From contig NZ_QKUF01000017.1 in NCBI RefSeq assembly GCF_003253565.1, positions 62,001 to 126,000 on the forward strand: a DNA stretch of 64,000 nt, in the 5' to 3' direction. Positions 46,270 to 55,727 of the stretch are shown one piece after another; the first letter of the stretch is position 1, and each line of letters starts with the position of its first letter. The stretch is from Thermosporothrix hazakensis (GTDB lineage Bacteria; Chloroflexota; Ktedonobacteria; Ktedonobacterales; Ktedonobacteraceae). Position numbers and translations under genes: made by a program. Under the pieces are notes generated by a model that saw only the letters and a list, made by a program, of their open reading frames with translations, made no database searches and was not told the DNA's origin.

Positions 46270-47406
46270 TTACTTCTCCGAGTCAGCATCCACAAAAATT
46301 TGCGCAGGGCGTCGAATAAATGTGCTGCGAGGACCGGCACTACCAGTAGAGCCATTGAGCGAGCCGCTATTGCTGCTACCGAAACGCCTGGTCAGTGGCT
46401 GCACAACCTGCTGAAGTCCAGATGTTCCGGGACCCTCTCCGTTCGACTGTTGAAGGAGTTCCAGACCTTGCCGTAGTGTGAGCATGTCACGCATAAAGCA
46501 GGCCACAGCAGAGGCAGCAGAGCCTTTATCTTTCGAGGTTTCATACCGGCGCGATGTGGCTTCACCGGCTGCCTGCGCTGCTTGCGCCATGACATCACCT
46601 GTCTTGGCGGCATAAACATCCTGGAAAATATCATCCCAGCTACTCCAGCGTCCGCGCAATGGTTTCCAGCCTAACTGGGTATCGCTTACTGTACGCCATT
46701 TCTCTTCCGTGAACTGAATCCAGTCATCCAGGAGCTGGGTCAGGGTTGCCAGTTGCTGGCGTATACGCTCTTCTTCCTCAGATGAATGGCCGTTGGGGAA
46801 ACCCTGAGCCAACCCATCTGTGCTCTGGGCACTGACGAAGCCGTTGGCCCCCATGCCCATCGGTTGGAAACCTGCCTGATTGTTAAAGTCCTGGAAACCA
46901 TTTCCAGCAGGAAAGAAACCAGCCCCCCCAAAGCCGCTGAAATCCTGGCCCATCGGCTGACCGCCGGGCAGACCGTAAAGAGGAACCTCTGCGCCCGCGG
47001 GTAATTCGCCGAGTACCTGAATTCCATTGGCCCCAAGCATTGGGCCCATAATAGCTGTTCCATCCTGAAGCAAGACTCCCTCGGAAGGAAGCCCTCCTAT
47101 CACGATTTCTTCGTGCCCTATAGCATCCAGTATACGCCATGCCAGACGTGGATGTTTTAATGCCCACCATAATCGCCTGGCCAAAAAGGTTGCCGCAAAT
47201 GTAAAATTAACGACCAGCCAGACGATTCCTCGTACCGCGAGCCAGTTCACGAGCGCCAGTAGGATGATCAGGTACCAGGGGTCGTGCTGTCCCGCTTCTT
47301 GTATAAAGGTCAGTACGGCGGCGACCATCAGGCTTGGATCGCGTAAAGGATTAATAAAGTCCAGTATGCGGCGAAGCCATTTTCTTCCTGTCTTCTCTTC
47401 TTCCAA
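46270..47406 (-). CDS. Membrane protein with Gly/Met/Gln-rich region, unknown
   Basis: 378 residues from TTG 47406 with GAGGAG six bases upstream. Two hydrophobic segments at about 43-78, a Gly/Phe/Met/Gln-rich low-complexity region (about 125-210), and a helical segment (about 215-330) with WSSWDDIFQDVY. The tail is Ser/Gly-rich. It immediately precedes hisC. No family recognised. Confidence 0.6.
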   Translation of the reverse strand: MEEEKTGRKWLRRILDFINPLRDPSLMVAAVLTFIQEAGQHDPWYLIILLALVNWLAVRGIVWLVVNFTFAATFLARRLWWALKHPRLAWRILDAIGHEEIVIGGLPSEGVLLQDGTAIMGPMLGANGIQVLGELPAGAEVPLYGLPGGQPMGQDFSGFGGAGFFPAGNGFQDFNNQAGFQPMGMGANGFVSAQSTDGLAQGFPNGHSSEEEERIRQQLATLTQLLDDWIQFTEEKWRTVSDTQLGWKPLRGRWSSWDDIFQDVYAAKTGDVMAQAAQAAGEATSRRYETSKDKGSAASAVACFMRDMLTLRQGLELLQQSNGEGPGTSGLQQVVQPLTRRFGSSNSGSLNGSTGSAGPRSTFIRRPAQIFVDADSEK

Positions 47407-48841
47407 TGTGCGCTCCTCTCGGTTCTGCCGCTGGTCCGACAGATAAAATCTTCTCTCTACTTTCGGATGTGTGTTGTGCTTGCAGGGCTGATTCTAACAT
47501 GTGGCCCTGGATATCTGCAAATTTTATCGGAATAACAGGTAGTTTTGGGGGTGGGTATTCATTGTGTTTCGTCTGATTACCCCCTCCCGGCTTGACAGGC
47601 TTGCCGCTTGACAGCTTGTTTCCTTCAACAAAGAAAAACGGATCAGACCATCATTTTTCGGGCTTCTTTGCGGTCGCCCGCTTCACTTTTGCCCTCTTCT
47701 ATCTTGGCATTTCGCCCGCTTCAATGCGGGGGCTTCTTCTTTCATCCACGTGGCATGCTCGGCTGACCCCTTGCGAGACAGCGAGGAGAGCCAGGTGTCC
47801 AGAAGCGTTTTACGATCTGCTGGGATCGTTGGTTCCCGTCTGCCCGACGGTACCATTCTGTTGGGAGGCCCATGCATTCCCGCCTTAAACGAACGGGACT
47901 TTTTGGACCGTGTATCTGATAGAACGAAGAAAGCTTGTGTTGATAAAGATAAACGGTACCATAGTACCGGATGTCTGGTTTGCTGCCGAGTTTCTGCTTG
48001 CTGTTGGCGCTTCCTGCTGTATCATATGCGGTTCGCCGGGAACGTCTTCCATGACGCAGGTGGGGCTCTCTGGACCCTGTCTCTTCTTGCTATCCTTGGG
48101 GGAGCAATTGATAAGGAAGCAGGCGAAAAGAGAACGAGCATCTTTTTTTACTACTATTTAACCTTTGTTGTATCCAATAAGTGGTGGGGGTATTGCTCAA
48201 TGCGTCATATCCCTGTATCGCCTGATCAAGGGGTATATATTGGTAGAGAGCAGGAAAAAGAGAAGAAGCGGTTACAGGAGCAACAGGGCAGAACGGGGAG
48301 AGCAGGTGGATTGAGAAAAGATGGAGAAAGCATATATGCGTTTTTCGATTTGTGTTCACATGCTGGCGAATCTTTCCTTTAAGTATGGTGGAATGCTTGC
48401 CAGGGTATGATGCGGCATCAGGGCACGCGGAATGCCGGGATTCAACCAGAAACGACCTTGCTGCGTAATCTTAAATGATGGCCTGCGGTGGTCCTGTGTG
48501 TTGTTGAGTCTAAATGTGACCATCGATTCGTATCATAAAGTGATACCTTCCAGTGTGTATTTGTACTGTCGAAATCGTTGCACACTATACGCAATCGATT
48601 ACTATGGGTATGGAATGCAAGGACTACAGGCAGTTGATGAAATCGAATTCTGGTAATTACACTTCATCATATGGTAACATTACACATGGTGCCTTGCGTA
48701 ACGCCGTAGTAAGTAAATCGGTGTAAGACTGTAGCAGACCGTTTCAAGAGAATGCTTCTTGCATCAGCTCGCTTCTGTATTGAAGCGTCGTTGGCGGTCA
48801 TAGAACAAACAACAGTAAGCACCTGTTAGAAAGGAAATGCT
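47407..48841. other. 1.4 kb region without a supportable gene
   Basis: Both flanking genes point outward. Open frames exist on both strands (for example 47750-48382 plus and 47683-47877 minus) but have skewed composition and no good ribosome sites. Small hairpins are present: CCCGC/GCGGG (47715-47730) and CGGTAC/GTACCG (47954-47969). It may hold regulatory sequence, an unrecognised RNA or decayed coding sequence. Confidence 0.5.
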
Positions 48842-50419
48842 ATGCCCACGCGGACGACGACGGACGCTCCTCCGCAGTTGATGCATGCTCGTCGCCTTAT
48901 TATCGCTTCAAATCGTGGTCCCGTCGAGTTCCAACTTAGTCAGGATGGATCGCTCAAGGCGCGTCGCGGTGCTGGTGGGATGGTCACCGCTTTAATCGAA
49001 ATTGCGAAAAGTATGGATGTAACCTGGGTTGCTGTGACGATGACCGAGGGCGACAGGGTTGCGGTTCGCGAGATGCAGCAACATGGAGGCGTTTTGCCTT
49101 CTCCGGTGCGAGGACATCGCATGAAACTTCATTATGTGCCTGTCCAGAAGAACGTGTACCGGAAATATTATGACAAGATCAGCAATGAGGTGCTCTGGTT
49201 CTTACAGCACTACATGTATGATCCCTATCAGAGTAACATTCGACAGCTCCAGGATGCCTGGACCAATGGCTATTGTGAGGCCAATCGGGAATTGGCTGAG
49301 GCTGTAGTTGAAGAGATCGAGCGTGAGGACTCCCTGCCCGTGGTGATGCTTCAGGATTACCATCTCTATCTGGTCTCTTCGATGATTCGGAAGAAACATC
49401 CTTCGATCATTATGCAGCAGTTTATTCATATTCCCTGGCCCGATATTCGCTGCTGGCACTTCTTGCCAAGTAATATTGCGCAGGCCATTTATAGCGGTCT
49501 GGTTGGCAATGATATTATCGGTTTCCAGACGGAACGTGATGCACGCAATTTCCTTGAAGGAGCCCGCACCATCCTGGATGGGGCCGTTGTTGACTTTGAA
49601 GAAGGGGCTGTCTGGTGGCAGGGACATCGCACTCAGGCTCGCGCTTACCCCATTTCGATCTCTGTGACAGAGGAGCGCCGTGTTGTGAACAGTGCTCCCG
49701 GAAAGCGTGCCGCGAAAGAGATACAGCAGTATTTACGCGAATATAATATTATGCGCGTAGATCGTATCGAACCGACAAAAAATATACTTCGTGGCTTCCA
49801 GGCCTATGATCTGCTGCTGGAAGAGCACCCGGAATTGCATGGAAAAGTTGCGTTTCTGGCTTTCCTGGTTCCTTCACGCCAATCTCTCCCCATTTATCGC
49901 CGCACTGCATTAGAGGTACAGGCCATTATTGATGAGATCAATCAGAAATATGGCTCAGATGACTGGACACCAATTCAGGCATTTACGGGGAACGACCGCG
50001 CGCGTGCTCTGGCGGCAATGCAGTACTATGATGTCCTTCTGGTGAATCCAATCATTGATGGTATGAACCTGGTAGCAAAAGAAGGCCCTGTAGTGAATCA
50101 GCGCGATGGTGTGCTTGTTCTCTCCCGTACTGTTGGGGCATTCCAGCAGTTGGGTAAGGGCTCTATTCCAACCTCCCCGACTGACGTGATTGAGACTGCA
50201 CAGGCATTGTATAAAGCGTTGATGTTGCCCGAGGAAGAGCGACATGCAAAAGCCACGTTCGTAAGGCAGTCTGTGGAACGGAATAATCTTGATGCCTGGT
50301 TGGCCAGGCAGATTCGCGATATTAACGAGTTGCTTGAATATTCAGTAGCCTCGCAGGCGAAAAAAGCTGATACGGTTCAGAGAGATGCTTCCGGTAATAT
50401 CGTTGCAAATGTCAGCTAA
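48842..50419 (+). CDS. otsA: Trehalose-6-phosphate synthase (GT20)
   Basis: 525 residues. Transfers glucose from a nucleotide sugar to glucose-6-phosphate. IASNRGPVEF and RRGAGGMVTAL line the N-terminal donor/acceptor pocket. Further motifs are VMLQDYHLYLV, HIPWPDIRCW, VDRIEPTKNILRGF (Arg and Lys contacting the donor phosphates) and DGMNLVAKE. AAAGGAA precedes ATG 48842. otsB lies convergently after it, so the two pathway genes are adjacent but not in one operon. Confidence 0.95.
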   Translation: MPTRTTTDAPPQLMHARRLIIASNRGPVEFQLSQDGSLKARRGAGGMVTALIEIAKSMDVTWVAVTMTEGDRVAVREMQQHGGVLPSPVRGHRMKLHYVPVQKNVYRKYYDKISNEVLWFLQHYMYDPYQSNIRQLQDAWTNGYCEANRELAEAVVEEIEREDSLPVVMLQDYHLYLVSSMIRKKHPSIIMQQFIHIPWPDIRCWHFLPSNIAQAIYSGLVGNDIIGFQTERDARNFLEGARTILDGAVVDFEEGAVWWQGHRTQARAYPISISVTEERRVVNSAPGKRAAKEIQQYLREYNIMRVDRIEPTKNILRGFQAYDLLLEEHPELHGKVAFLAFLVPSRQSLPIYRRTALEVQAIIDEINQKYGSDDWTPIQAFTGNDRARALAAMQYYDVLLVNPIIDGMNLVAKEGPVVNQRDGVLVLSRTVGAFQQLGKGSIPTSPTDVIETAQALYKALMLPEEERHAKATFVRQSVERNNLDAWLARQIRDINELLEYSVASQAKKADTVQRDASGNIVANVS

Positions 50420-50438
50420 GTCCAATACTGCCTTCGGG

Positions 50439-50459
50439 GGACGCAAACAATTTGCGTCC
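50439..50459. repeat. Hairpin between convergent otsA and otsB
   Basis: GGACGCAAA (50439-50447) pairs with TTTGCGTCC (50451-50459), 3-base loop. No T-run; weak bidirectional terminator. Confidence 0.5.
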
Positions 50460-50484
50460 TTACCGAAGAGTGGGTAGCCCGAAG

Positions 50485-51321
50485 CTAGCGAGAACCGTTC
50501 AGTTGCTTGAGGTACTCCAGTATCCCCTGTAGTGTTGCAGCCATACCCTCCACACCCTGGACGACAAGATCTGCCTGATTGAGAAGTGCGGGAAGTGTAT
50601 CGTGATGTTGAACAGCAATAGAGAGACCGCTGATCCCCTCCTCTCTCAGCTCAGATACCGCTTCCATTGCGTCCAGATCAGTTCGATCATCTCCTGCAAA
50701 GATGACTCCTCGCAGATCCATTTTCTGCGCAAAACTGCGTAACGCCACCCCTTTGTTCACTTTCAAGGGGGAAAGAACCTCAATAATAAATTTGCCGTAT
50801 CCCAGACGCATATGTGCCTGCTCGACCGGTCCTTCGACAACGTCTAGGATACGCTGGCGAGCATGATCCTTGTCGGGGGCAAGTCGATAGTGAATGGTGC
50901 CACCGAGCTGTTTTCGCTCGATGAGAATGCCCGGCTCGTTTGCCAGTTCCCGTTCGGCCAGGTCCATAATGCGGTTACCCGGCTCAATATAGGCTTTCGC
51001 TTCTGGCACGATTTCGACAAGATTGGTGGGGGAAGGAAGGCCGTTACACCATTCCAGACCATGAGTTCCAAAATAGGTCAGCCCCTCAACATTGACCATT
51101 GCTGCGCCTTCTTTTGCGGCCCGACCGGTCAGAATAGCGATCTTTGCATAGCGTGAGAGCTCACGGAGCCGTGTGTCAATGCCCGGAAACAAACGCGCTT
51201 CGGCTGGTGTGGGCGCGATGGGACTGAGTGTTCCGTCTATATCAAACACAAGGCCGAGTGGTTTCTGCTTCAGAACTGATTGCAATGCTGTTGTTGTCAT
51301 CACGTCACTCTCTGTCTTCAT
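50485..51321 (-). CDS. otsB: Trehalose-6-phosphate phosphatase (HAD)
   Basis: 278 residues. HAD motifs: LVFDIDGTLSPIAP (nucleophile and acid Asp), AILTGRAAKEG (motif II), KGVALRSF (motif III Lys) and GDDRTDLDAM (motif IV). Removes phosphate from trehalose-6-phosphate made by OtsA. ATG 51321 is chosen; ATG 51300 is a possible shorter start, and neither has a strong ribosome site. The debranching-type gene lies upstream but is separated by a terminator. Confidence 0.93.
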   Translation of the reverse strand: MKTESDVMTTTALQSVLKQKPLGLVFDIDGTLSPIAPTPAEARLFPGIDTRLRELSRYAKIAILTGRAAKEGAAMVNVEGLTYFGTHGLEWCNGLPSPTNLVEIVPEAKAYIEPGNRIMDLAERELANEPGILIERKQLGGTIHYRLAPDKDHARQRILDVVEGPVEQAHMRLGYGKFIIEVLSPLKVNKGVALRSFAQKMDLRGVIFAGDDRTDLDAMEAVSELREEGISGLSIAVQHHDTLPALLNQADLVVQGVEGMAATLQGILEYLKQLNGSR

Positions 51322-51376
51322 CTTTTTTCGTTTCCTGGGTTCACTATGTCTCATCTCTGATAGCTTGTCAAATAGA

Positions 51377-51414
51377 AATCAGGGTGAGAAGGAATCTCCT
51401 TTCTCACCCTGATT
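51377..51414 (-). terminator. Terminator after the glucosidase gene
   Basis: Perfect 14-bp stem AATCAGGGTGAGAA (51377-51390) / TTCTCACCCTGATT (51401-51414). It lies 3 bases past the glucosidase stop on the minus strand, and TTCTATTTG follows in that direction. Confidence 0.8.
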
Positions 51415-51416
51415 GT

Positions 51417-53591
51417 CTACAGCAACTCAATCTCTACTTCATTCTGGGTGCCCGGAAATACCTCCACAGTCGTGCCTTTGCGCTGAAGGTGCAGGTGGAC
51501 CTGCCGTGCCCCCGGATAGAGATCCTTGATTTCAAGCGTATTCAGCCAGGGTGGTAGCACAGGCTGTTCAAGGGTGAGGCGTCCTTGCTCTCCATCGGCT
51601 GTCATACCCAGGAGAGAGGTGAGGAGCAGGAAGGGGGCGCCGGTTGCCCATGCCTGAGGGGAACAGGCAACGGGATAACGCGTCGGACCAAATCCCGGAC
51701 GCTGCGAGAACCCACAGTAAAGCTCTGGCAGGCGCATATGCTCAAAGAACAGGCTTGCCTGATAAAGACTGTAGAGCAGGGTTGCGGCCTCTTCTCGCGC
51801 CCCATAGCGGGCGAATCCTGCACCGATCAGAGCCGTATCATGCGGCCAGATGGAGCCATTATGGTAGCTCATCGGATTGTAACGTACAGCGGTGGTTGAG
51901 AGCGTCCGAATGCCCCAACCGCTAAACATATCCTCACGCATCAGTCGTGCTATGACTGCCTGTGCCTGCTCTTTGGGGAGGATGCCCGTCCAGAGACACT
52001 GACCCGCGTTGGACGCAACGACCGCGCAGGGCTCTTTCTCCTTGTCCAATGCAAGATAGAGTGTTTGTTCCTCCTCCCACCAGAAGCGCTGTAAGAAGTG
52101 TTCCTGAAGCTTCCGCGCTTGCTGTTCCCAGTAGGTTGCCTCTTGCTGTTTGCCCAGGCGGCTTCCCAGGTATCCCATCGCACGATAGGCAGCGAATGTG
52201 TAGGCCTGCACTTCGCAAAGGGCAATCGGGGAGACTGCCAGGCGCCCGTTCTGATGAGAAATAGCGTCCCAGGCATCTTTCCAGCCCTGATTGGCCAGCC
52301 CTGTCTCACGCGCACGATGGTATTCAACAAAGCCATCTCCATCTTTGTCGCCATAGTCTCGCAGCCAGCAAGCTGCCTTTTCAGCGTTGGGCCAGAGCCG
52401 CTCAAGCAGGTCGGTGTCGTTGGTCCAACGGATATAGCCTTCAAGCGTAATCAGAAAGAGCGGTGTGACATCAACGCTTCCATAGTAGGGAATATAGGGA
52501 ATCTCTCGGCAGTTCGCCATTTCGCCGGTGCGCATTTCGTGAAGCATTTTCCCGGGCTCTTCGTCGGTGAAATCATCGAATTTGGTGCCCTGATGCGCGG
52601 CCAGAAACTGTAGCGTGCCTTTCACGACCTCTGGATACCAGGGGAGAAATTGCAGGCAGGTGATCAGCCCGTCGCGCCCGAATGGGCAGGAGAACCAGGG
52701 AATGCCCGCATAGGGATAGAAGCCATGGGGCGTAATGGTGCTGAGCATCTGCAAGTCATGCATGCCACGCAAGAGAAGACGATTAAAGAGAAGATCATCA
52801 GTACGTACTGTTGGCTGAGCAATGGTATGCATCGCAGGGAGAGCAACAGACTTGATGGAATGCTTTTTGACTTCCTCATGCATTGTGGCGCGAAGCTGAA
52901 GCTCGACTGGCTGCCCACGCTGTAAGAGAAGTTGCCAGTGGATCACCTGCTCTGCTATATGGGGAGTAGCCGGCGTACAGTGGAGCTGTACTTCGCGCTG
53001 GATGTGATCCCGTCCCAGATAGGGAAGGTGCAAGGTGGAGTCCTGAATAAAGGCCGGTTGTAAGGTCCCTTTTTCCGGGCGCACGCTTCCACGCACTTCA
53101 AAGATATCGCTGAAATCTGTATCGACTTTGAAGCTGATGGTGACAGGAAGCGGCTGCGGGCTGAAACTGGTGATCGTGATAGTTTGTATGAGTTGTTCTG
53201 GCTGCAACGTCAGTAGACGACTGATATGGATTTCGCCCTGTTCGATGGGGGTATTATTTATGGTCAGGGTCGCGTTTGTGGAGTCAATCTGACAGGCGTC
53301 TCCTTCGTTGGCAATATGGTGGGAAAGCATGATAGGCTGGCGGCCTTCCAGGTAGAGCTGACAGGTGCGCAGAAAACGGGTCCCATGCCAGTATAATCCC
53401 ATCTCCGGGTATGAGGCGAGGAGATCACCGTGCACATCTGCTACCAGAAAAGCATCGCCGCTCTTCAGCGTGATCTGTGATTGTCCTGAAACGACGGTAT
53501 CGTTTCGACCGTCCTCAAGCGTTACTGGCTGGCTGGATAGGGCTTGATGCTGGTGTTCAGATGAGTGAAGAAGTGTCATGTCGTTCGTCAT
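51417..53591 (-). CDS. Amylo-alpha-1,6-glucosidase / glycogen debranching-type protein
   Basis: 724 residues from ATG 53591. N-terminal GDE_N_bis-like beta-sandwich (FLVADVHGDL; GLYWHGTRFLRTCQLYLEG) then a GH15-like alpha/alpha barrel with HGFYPYAGIPWFSCPFGRDGLI, YGSVDVTPLFLI and SYHNGSIWPHDTALIGAG, which carry the usual acidic catalytic candidates. It could trim glycogen, trehalose-linked or other alpha-glucans. Located beside otsA/otsB in a sugar-storage cluster. Start not decided by a strong ribosome site. Confidence 0.85.
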   Translation of the reverse strand: MTNDMTLLHSSEHQHQALSSQPVTLEDGRNDTVVSGQSQITLKSGDAFLVADVHGDLLASYPEMGLYWHGTRFLRTCQLYLEGRQPIMLSHHIANEGDACQIDSTNATLTINNTPIEQGEIHISRLLTLQPEQLIQTITITSFSPQPLPVTISFKVDTDFSDIFEVRGSVRPEKGTLQPAFIQDSTLHLPYLGRDHIQREVQLHCTPATPHIAEQVIHWQLLLQRGQPVELQLRATMHEEVKKHSIKSVALPAMHTIAQPTVRTDDLLFNRLLLRGMHDLQMLSTITPHGFYPYAGIPWFSCPFGRDGLITCLQFLPWYPEVVKGTLQFLAAHQGTKFDDFTDEEPGKMLHEMRTGEMANCREIPYIPYYGSVDVTPLFLITLEGYIRWTNDTDLLERLWPNAEKAACWLRDYGDKDGDGFVEYHRARETGLANQGWKDAWDAISHQNGRLAVSPIALCEVQAYTFAAYRAMGYLGSRLGKQQEATYWEQQARKLQEHFLQRFWWEEEQTLYLALDKEKEPCAVVASNAGQCLWTGILPKEQAQAVIARLMREDMFSGWGIRTLSTTAVRYNPMSYHNGSIWPHDTALIGAGFARYGAREEAATLLYSLYQASLFFEHMRLPELYCGFSQRPGFGPTRYPVACSPQAWATGAPFLLLTSLLGMTADGEQGRLTLEQPVLPPWLNTLEIKDLYPGARQVHLHLQRKGTTVEVFPGTQNEVEIELL

Positions 53592-54054
53592 AGTGCTTCT
53601 TTCTACCTCGATAAGTGACAATAAAGCGATACACTCTGTCTCTCAACTGTCAGCATGGTGTGCTGATAGCTCTAGGCTCTCTGAAAGACAAATGCGACTC
53701 TCCTGTGAGCTAGAGGGGAGTCGCGCGCTCTCAATTCCGTAAAAGGGCTTTTTTGGATCTGGATTGCGGATATGATACCATTTTTACGCTTATAGTGTTG
53801 AAACAGAGGAAAAGTAGCACAGATGGTATAGGACCTATGGGCTGCTTTTGAAGGGGCCGCATGGCTCTATATCTGGCTTCCTGCGCCTCGATCTTTTGTA
53901 GAAAAGAGCGAAAAGGGCACAGTGGTGGAAGACAGATGAAGAAAAGCGGAATAGTGGAGAGGATCAGGGCACCCTCTGCTGTTGTGTTCGCCTCCTCTTT
54001 CGAGTATGATTGAAAAAGCCGAAATCGTTTCTTCAAAGCTACTGGAAAAGATAA
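53592..54054. other. Divergent intergenic region
   Basis: No credible gene. Contains an imperfect hairpin GCGACTC (53694-53700) / GAGTCGC (53718-53724) and presumably promoters for both flanking genes. Confidence 0.4.
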
Positions 54055-54837
54055 ATGCTACGAACTTTAACTGCAACACGGTATGTGACTCCTTTGCGTG
54101 AGGGAGGATCAGTGCCGGCTATTGTTGAAGCAGATGACGATGGGATGTATGTCTTAAAATTTCGGGGTGCCGCTCAGGGCGCGAAAACGCTGGTTGCCGA
54201 GGTGCTGGCCGGAGAGATCGGGCGGGCGTTAGGCTTACCCATCCCTGAAATTGTGTTACTTGAACTTGATCCGGTTCTGGGGCGCTCTGAACCGCATTAC
54301 GAGATTCAGGAGCTTATCAAGAAGAGCGCGGGGTTGAACGCCGGTCTGGATTTCTTGCCGGGCTCGTTGCCGTTTGATGCCAATGATCGCACAAAGGTAG
54401 ACGCACAGCTTGCCTCGGCTATTGTCTGGTTTGATGCCTATGTTACTAATGTTGATAGGACACCGCGCAATACCAATATGTTGTTATGGCATAGACGCCC
54501 TTTCTTGATCGATCATGGTGCTGCGCTCTACTTCCATCATAGCGGTTCGGTGTATCAGGCCTTCTGCCGCTCTCCGTTCCGCCCGATTAAAGATCATGTG
54601 CTTTTGCCGCTCGCAAGCCAATTGCAAGAGGCTGATGCAAGAATGAAAGCGCTCCTCTCACGGGAGGTCCTTGAGGCGATCGCGCAGATGATTCCGACTG
54701 CATGGCTTGAGGGTGATAGCCAGTATCCCGATCCTGAGATGCATCGGGAAGCGTATGTATCGTACCTGCTGGAACGGCTTGAACACTCGGAAATCTTTGT
54801 TCAGGAGGGGCTGAATGCCAGAGCACAACTCGTATGA
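54055..54837 (+). CDS. HipA-like kinase domain protein
   Basis: 260 residues with a HipA-type kinase core: VLKFRGAAQGAKTLVAEVLAGEI (nucleotide-binding lysine and helix), IVWFDAYVTNVDRTPRNTNML (catalytic Asp and Asn) and FLIDHGAALYFHH (metal-binding Asp). It lacks the N-terminal HipA domain and is shorter than toxin HipA (~440). Overlaps the next gene by 23 bases. The substrate is unknown. Confidence 0.78.
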   Translation: MLRTLTATRYVTPLREGGSVPAIVEADDDGMYVLKFRGAAQGAKTLVAEVLAGEIGRALGLPIPEIVLLELDPVLGRSEPHYEIQELIKKSAGLNAGLDFLPGSLPFDANDRTKVDAQLASAIVWFDAYVTNVDRTPRNTNMLLWHRRPFLIDHGAALYFHHSGSVYQAFCRSPFRPIKDHVLLPLASQLQEADARMKALLSREVLEAIAQMIPTAWLEGDSQYPDPEMHREAYVSYLLERLEHSEIFVQEGLNARAQLV

Positions 54838-55228
54838 TTATGCTTTAATCCGTGTCGTGCCCTCGGTGGAGCGAGGTGAACGTATCAATGTGGGCGTGAT
54901 TGTATTCAGCCGCACCTTGCGCTTTCTCGGTGTTTTGGTCCATCTGGATCGCCAGCGCTTGCTGGCGTTAGCTCCTCATATTGATGTTGAGGGCGTACAG
55001 GAACATCTGGATACAATGGCGCGCATTGGAGCAGGCGATCCTGCTGGAGGGCCTATTGCTGCGCTCTCCCAGTCTGAGCGCTTTCACTGGCTGGTTTCGC
55101 CGCGCAGTACCATTATTCAGCCCTCCGCGGTGCATTGTGGCCTCTGTACTGATCCCGAGGCTACCTTGCATCACTTGTTCGATACTATGGTGAGGACGGA
55201 CCTTCCATCCCTTTCTCGCCAGGGATAA
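54815..55228 (+). CDS. DUF3037 family protein
   Basis: 137 residues: YDYALIRVVPSVERGERINV at the start and ERFHWLVSPRSTIIQPS near 95 are characteristic. AGGAGGGG precedes ATG 54815 inside the HipA-like gene, so the pair is cotranslated. This two-gene arrangement is common in Actinobacteria and Chloroflexi by recollection; a toxin/antitoxin or modification role has been guessed but is unproven. Confidence 0.8.
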   Translation: MPEHNSYDYALIRVVPSVERGERINVGVIVFSRTLRFLGVLVHLDRQRLLALAPHIDVEGVQEHLDTMARIGAGDPAGGPIAALSQSERFHWLVSPRSTIIQPSAVHCGLCTDPEATLHHLFDTMVRTDLPSLSRQG

Positions 55229-55245
55229 AAAATTTTTCTCCGAGA

Positions 55246-55272
55246 AAAGCCAGAAACAAGCTGGCTTTTTTC
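55246..55272 (+). terminator. Terminator after DUF3037
   Basis: AAAGCCAG (55246-55253) pairs with CTGGCTTT (55261-55268), loop of 7, within a T-run ending TTTTTTCC. Confidence 0.8.
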
Positions 55273-55278
55273 CTTCCC

Positions 55279-55307
55279 TTGACAATGTACCGTCCAGACG
55301 GTATAGT
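55279..55307 (+). promoter_or_regulatory. Strong promoter with operator palindrome in the spacer, for the SMR gene
   Basis: TTGACA (55279-55284), exact 17-base spacer, TATAGT (55302-55307). The palindrome TACCGTC-CA-GACGGTA (55288-55303) fills the spacer, as in TetR-type repression. About 35 bases separate the -10 box from ATG 55345, too short for a riboswitch. Confidence 0.75.
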
Positions 55308-55344
55308 AATTGGGAAGGTAAGAGGAATGGAGGGTATAATCCTT

Positions 55345-55668
55345 ATGGCCTGGATACTCCTTGTTATTGCTGGTTTTGCTGAAGTTGCAATGGCTTACTT
55401 TTTGAAATTGAGCGAGGGTTTTACCCGGCTCTGGCCCAGTATCGGGATGGTTGCATTTGCCGTTTTGAGCTTCTATCTGCTGTCGCAGGCGGTCAAATCA
55501 TTGCCGGTAGGGGTGGCCTACGCAGTGTGGACTGGTATTGGCGCAGCGGGCTCTGTCCTGATAGGTATTCTGTTTCTGGGTGAGTCGCGTGACCTGCTTA
55601 AGCTGCTCTCTATTGTCTTGATCGTTGCAGGCGTGATCGGCCTACAGATAACGGGAGGTGGCCACTGA
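55345..55668 (+). CDS. Small multidrug resistance (SMR) transporter
   Basis: 107 residues, four membrane helices, usual SMR length. The essential Glu lies in IAGFAEVAMAYFLK; KLSEGFTRLWPS follows as in Qac/EmrE-type exporters, while SLPVGVAYAVWTGIGAAG and LGES resemble guanidinium exporters (Gdx). Export of quaternary amines or guanidinium by proton antiport is likely; the subtype is undecided. ATG 55345 with GGAGGG about 10 bases upstream fits the family start; ATG 55327 and 55279 are longer alternatives, the last lying in the promoter. Confidence 0.9.
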   Translation: MAWILLVIAGFAEVAMAYFLKLSEGFTRLWPSIGMVAFAVLSFYLLSQAVKSLPVGVAYAVWTGIGAAGSVLIGILFLGESRDLLKLLSIVLIVAGVIGLQITGGGH

Positions 55669-55727
55669 TCTTTCTCTGCATCAATGTGCTAGAATAGTGT
55701 AAGCTACTTATCGAAAGGAAGAGAAGC

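Noticed and set aside
47750..48382. 210-codon plus-strand frame
   Set aside because: Odd composition, no ribosome site and no recognisable fold; left as non-coding.
53731..54036. Minus-strand frame in the divergent region upstream of the HipA-like gene
   Set aside because: No ribosome site and no recognisable domain; the region more likely holds promoters.
55285..55344. Guanidine (ykkC) riboswitch upstream of the SMR gene
   Set aside because: The leader between the -10 box and ATG is only about 35 bases, too short for the aptamer.
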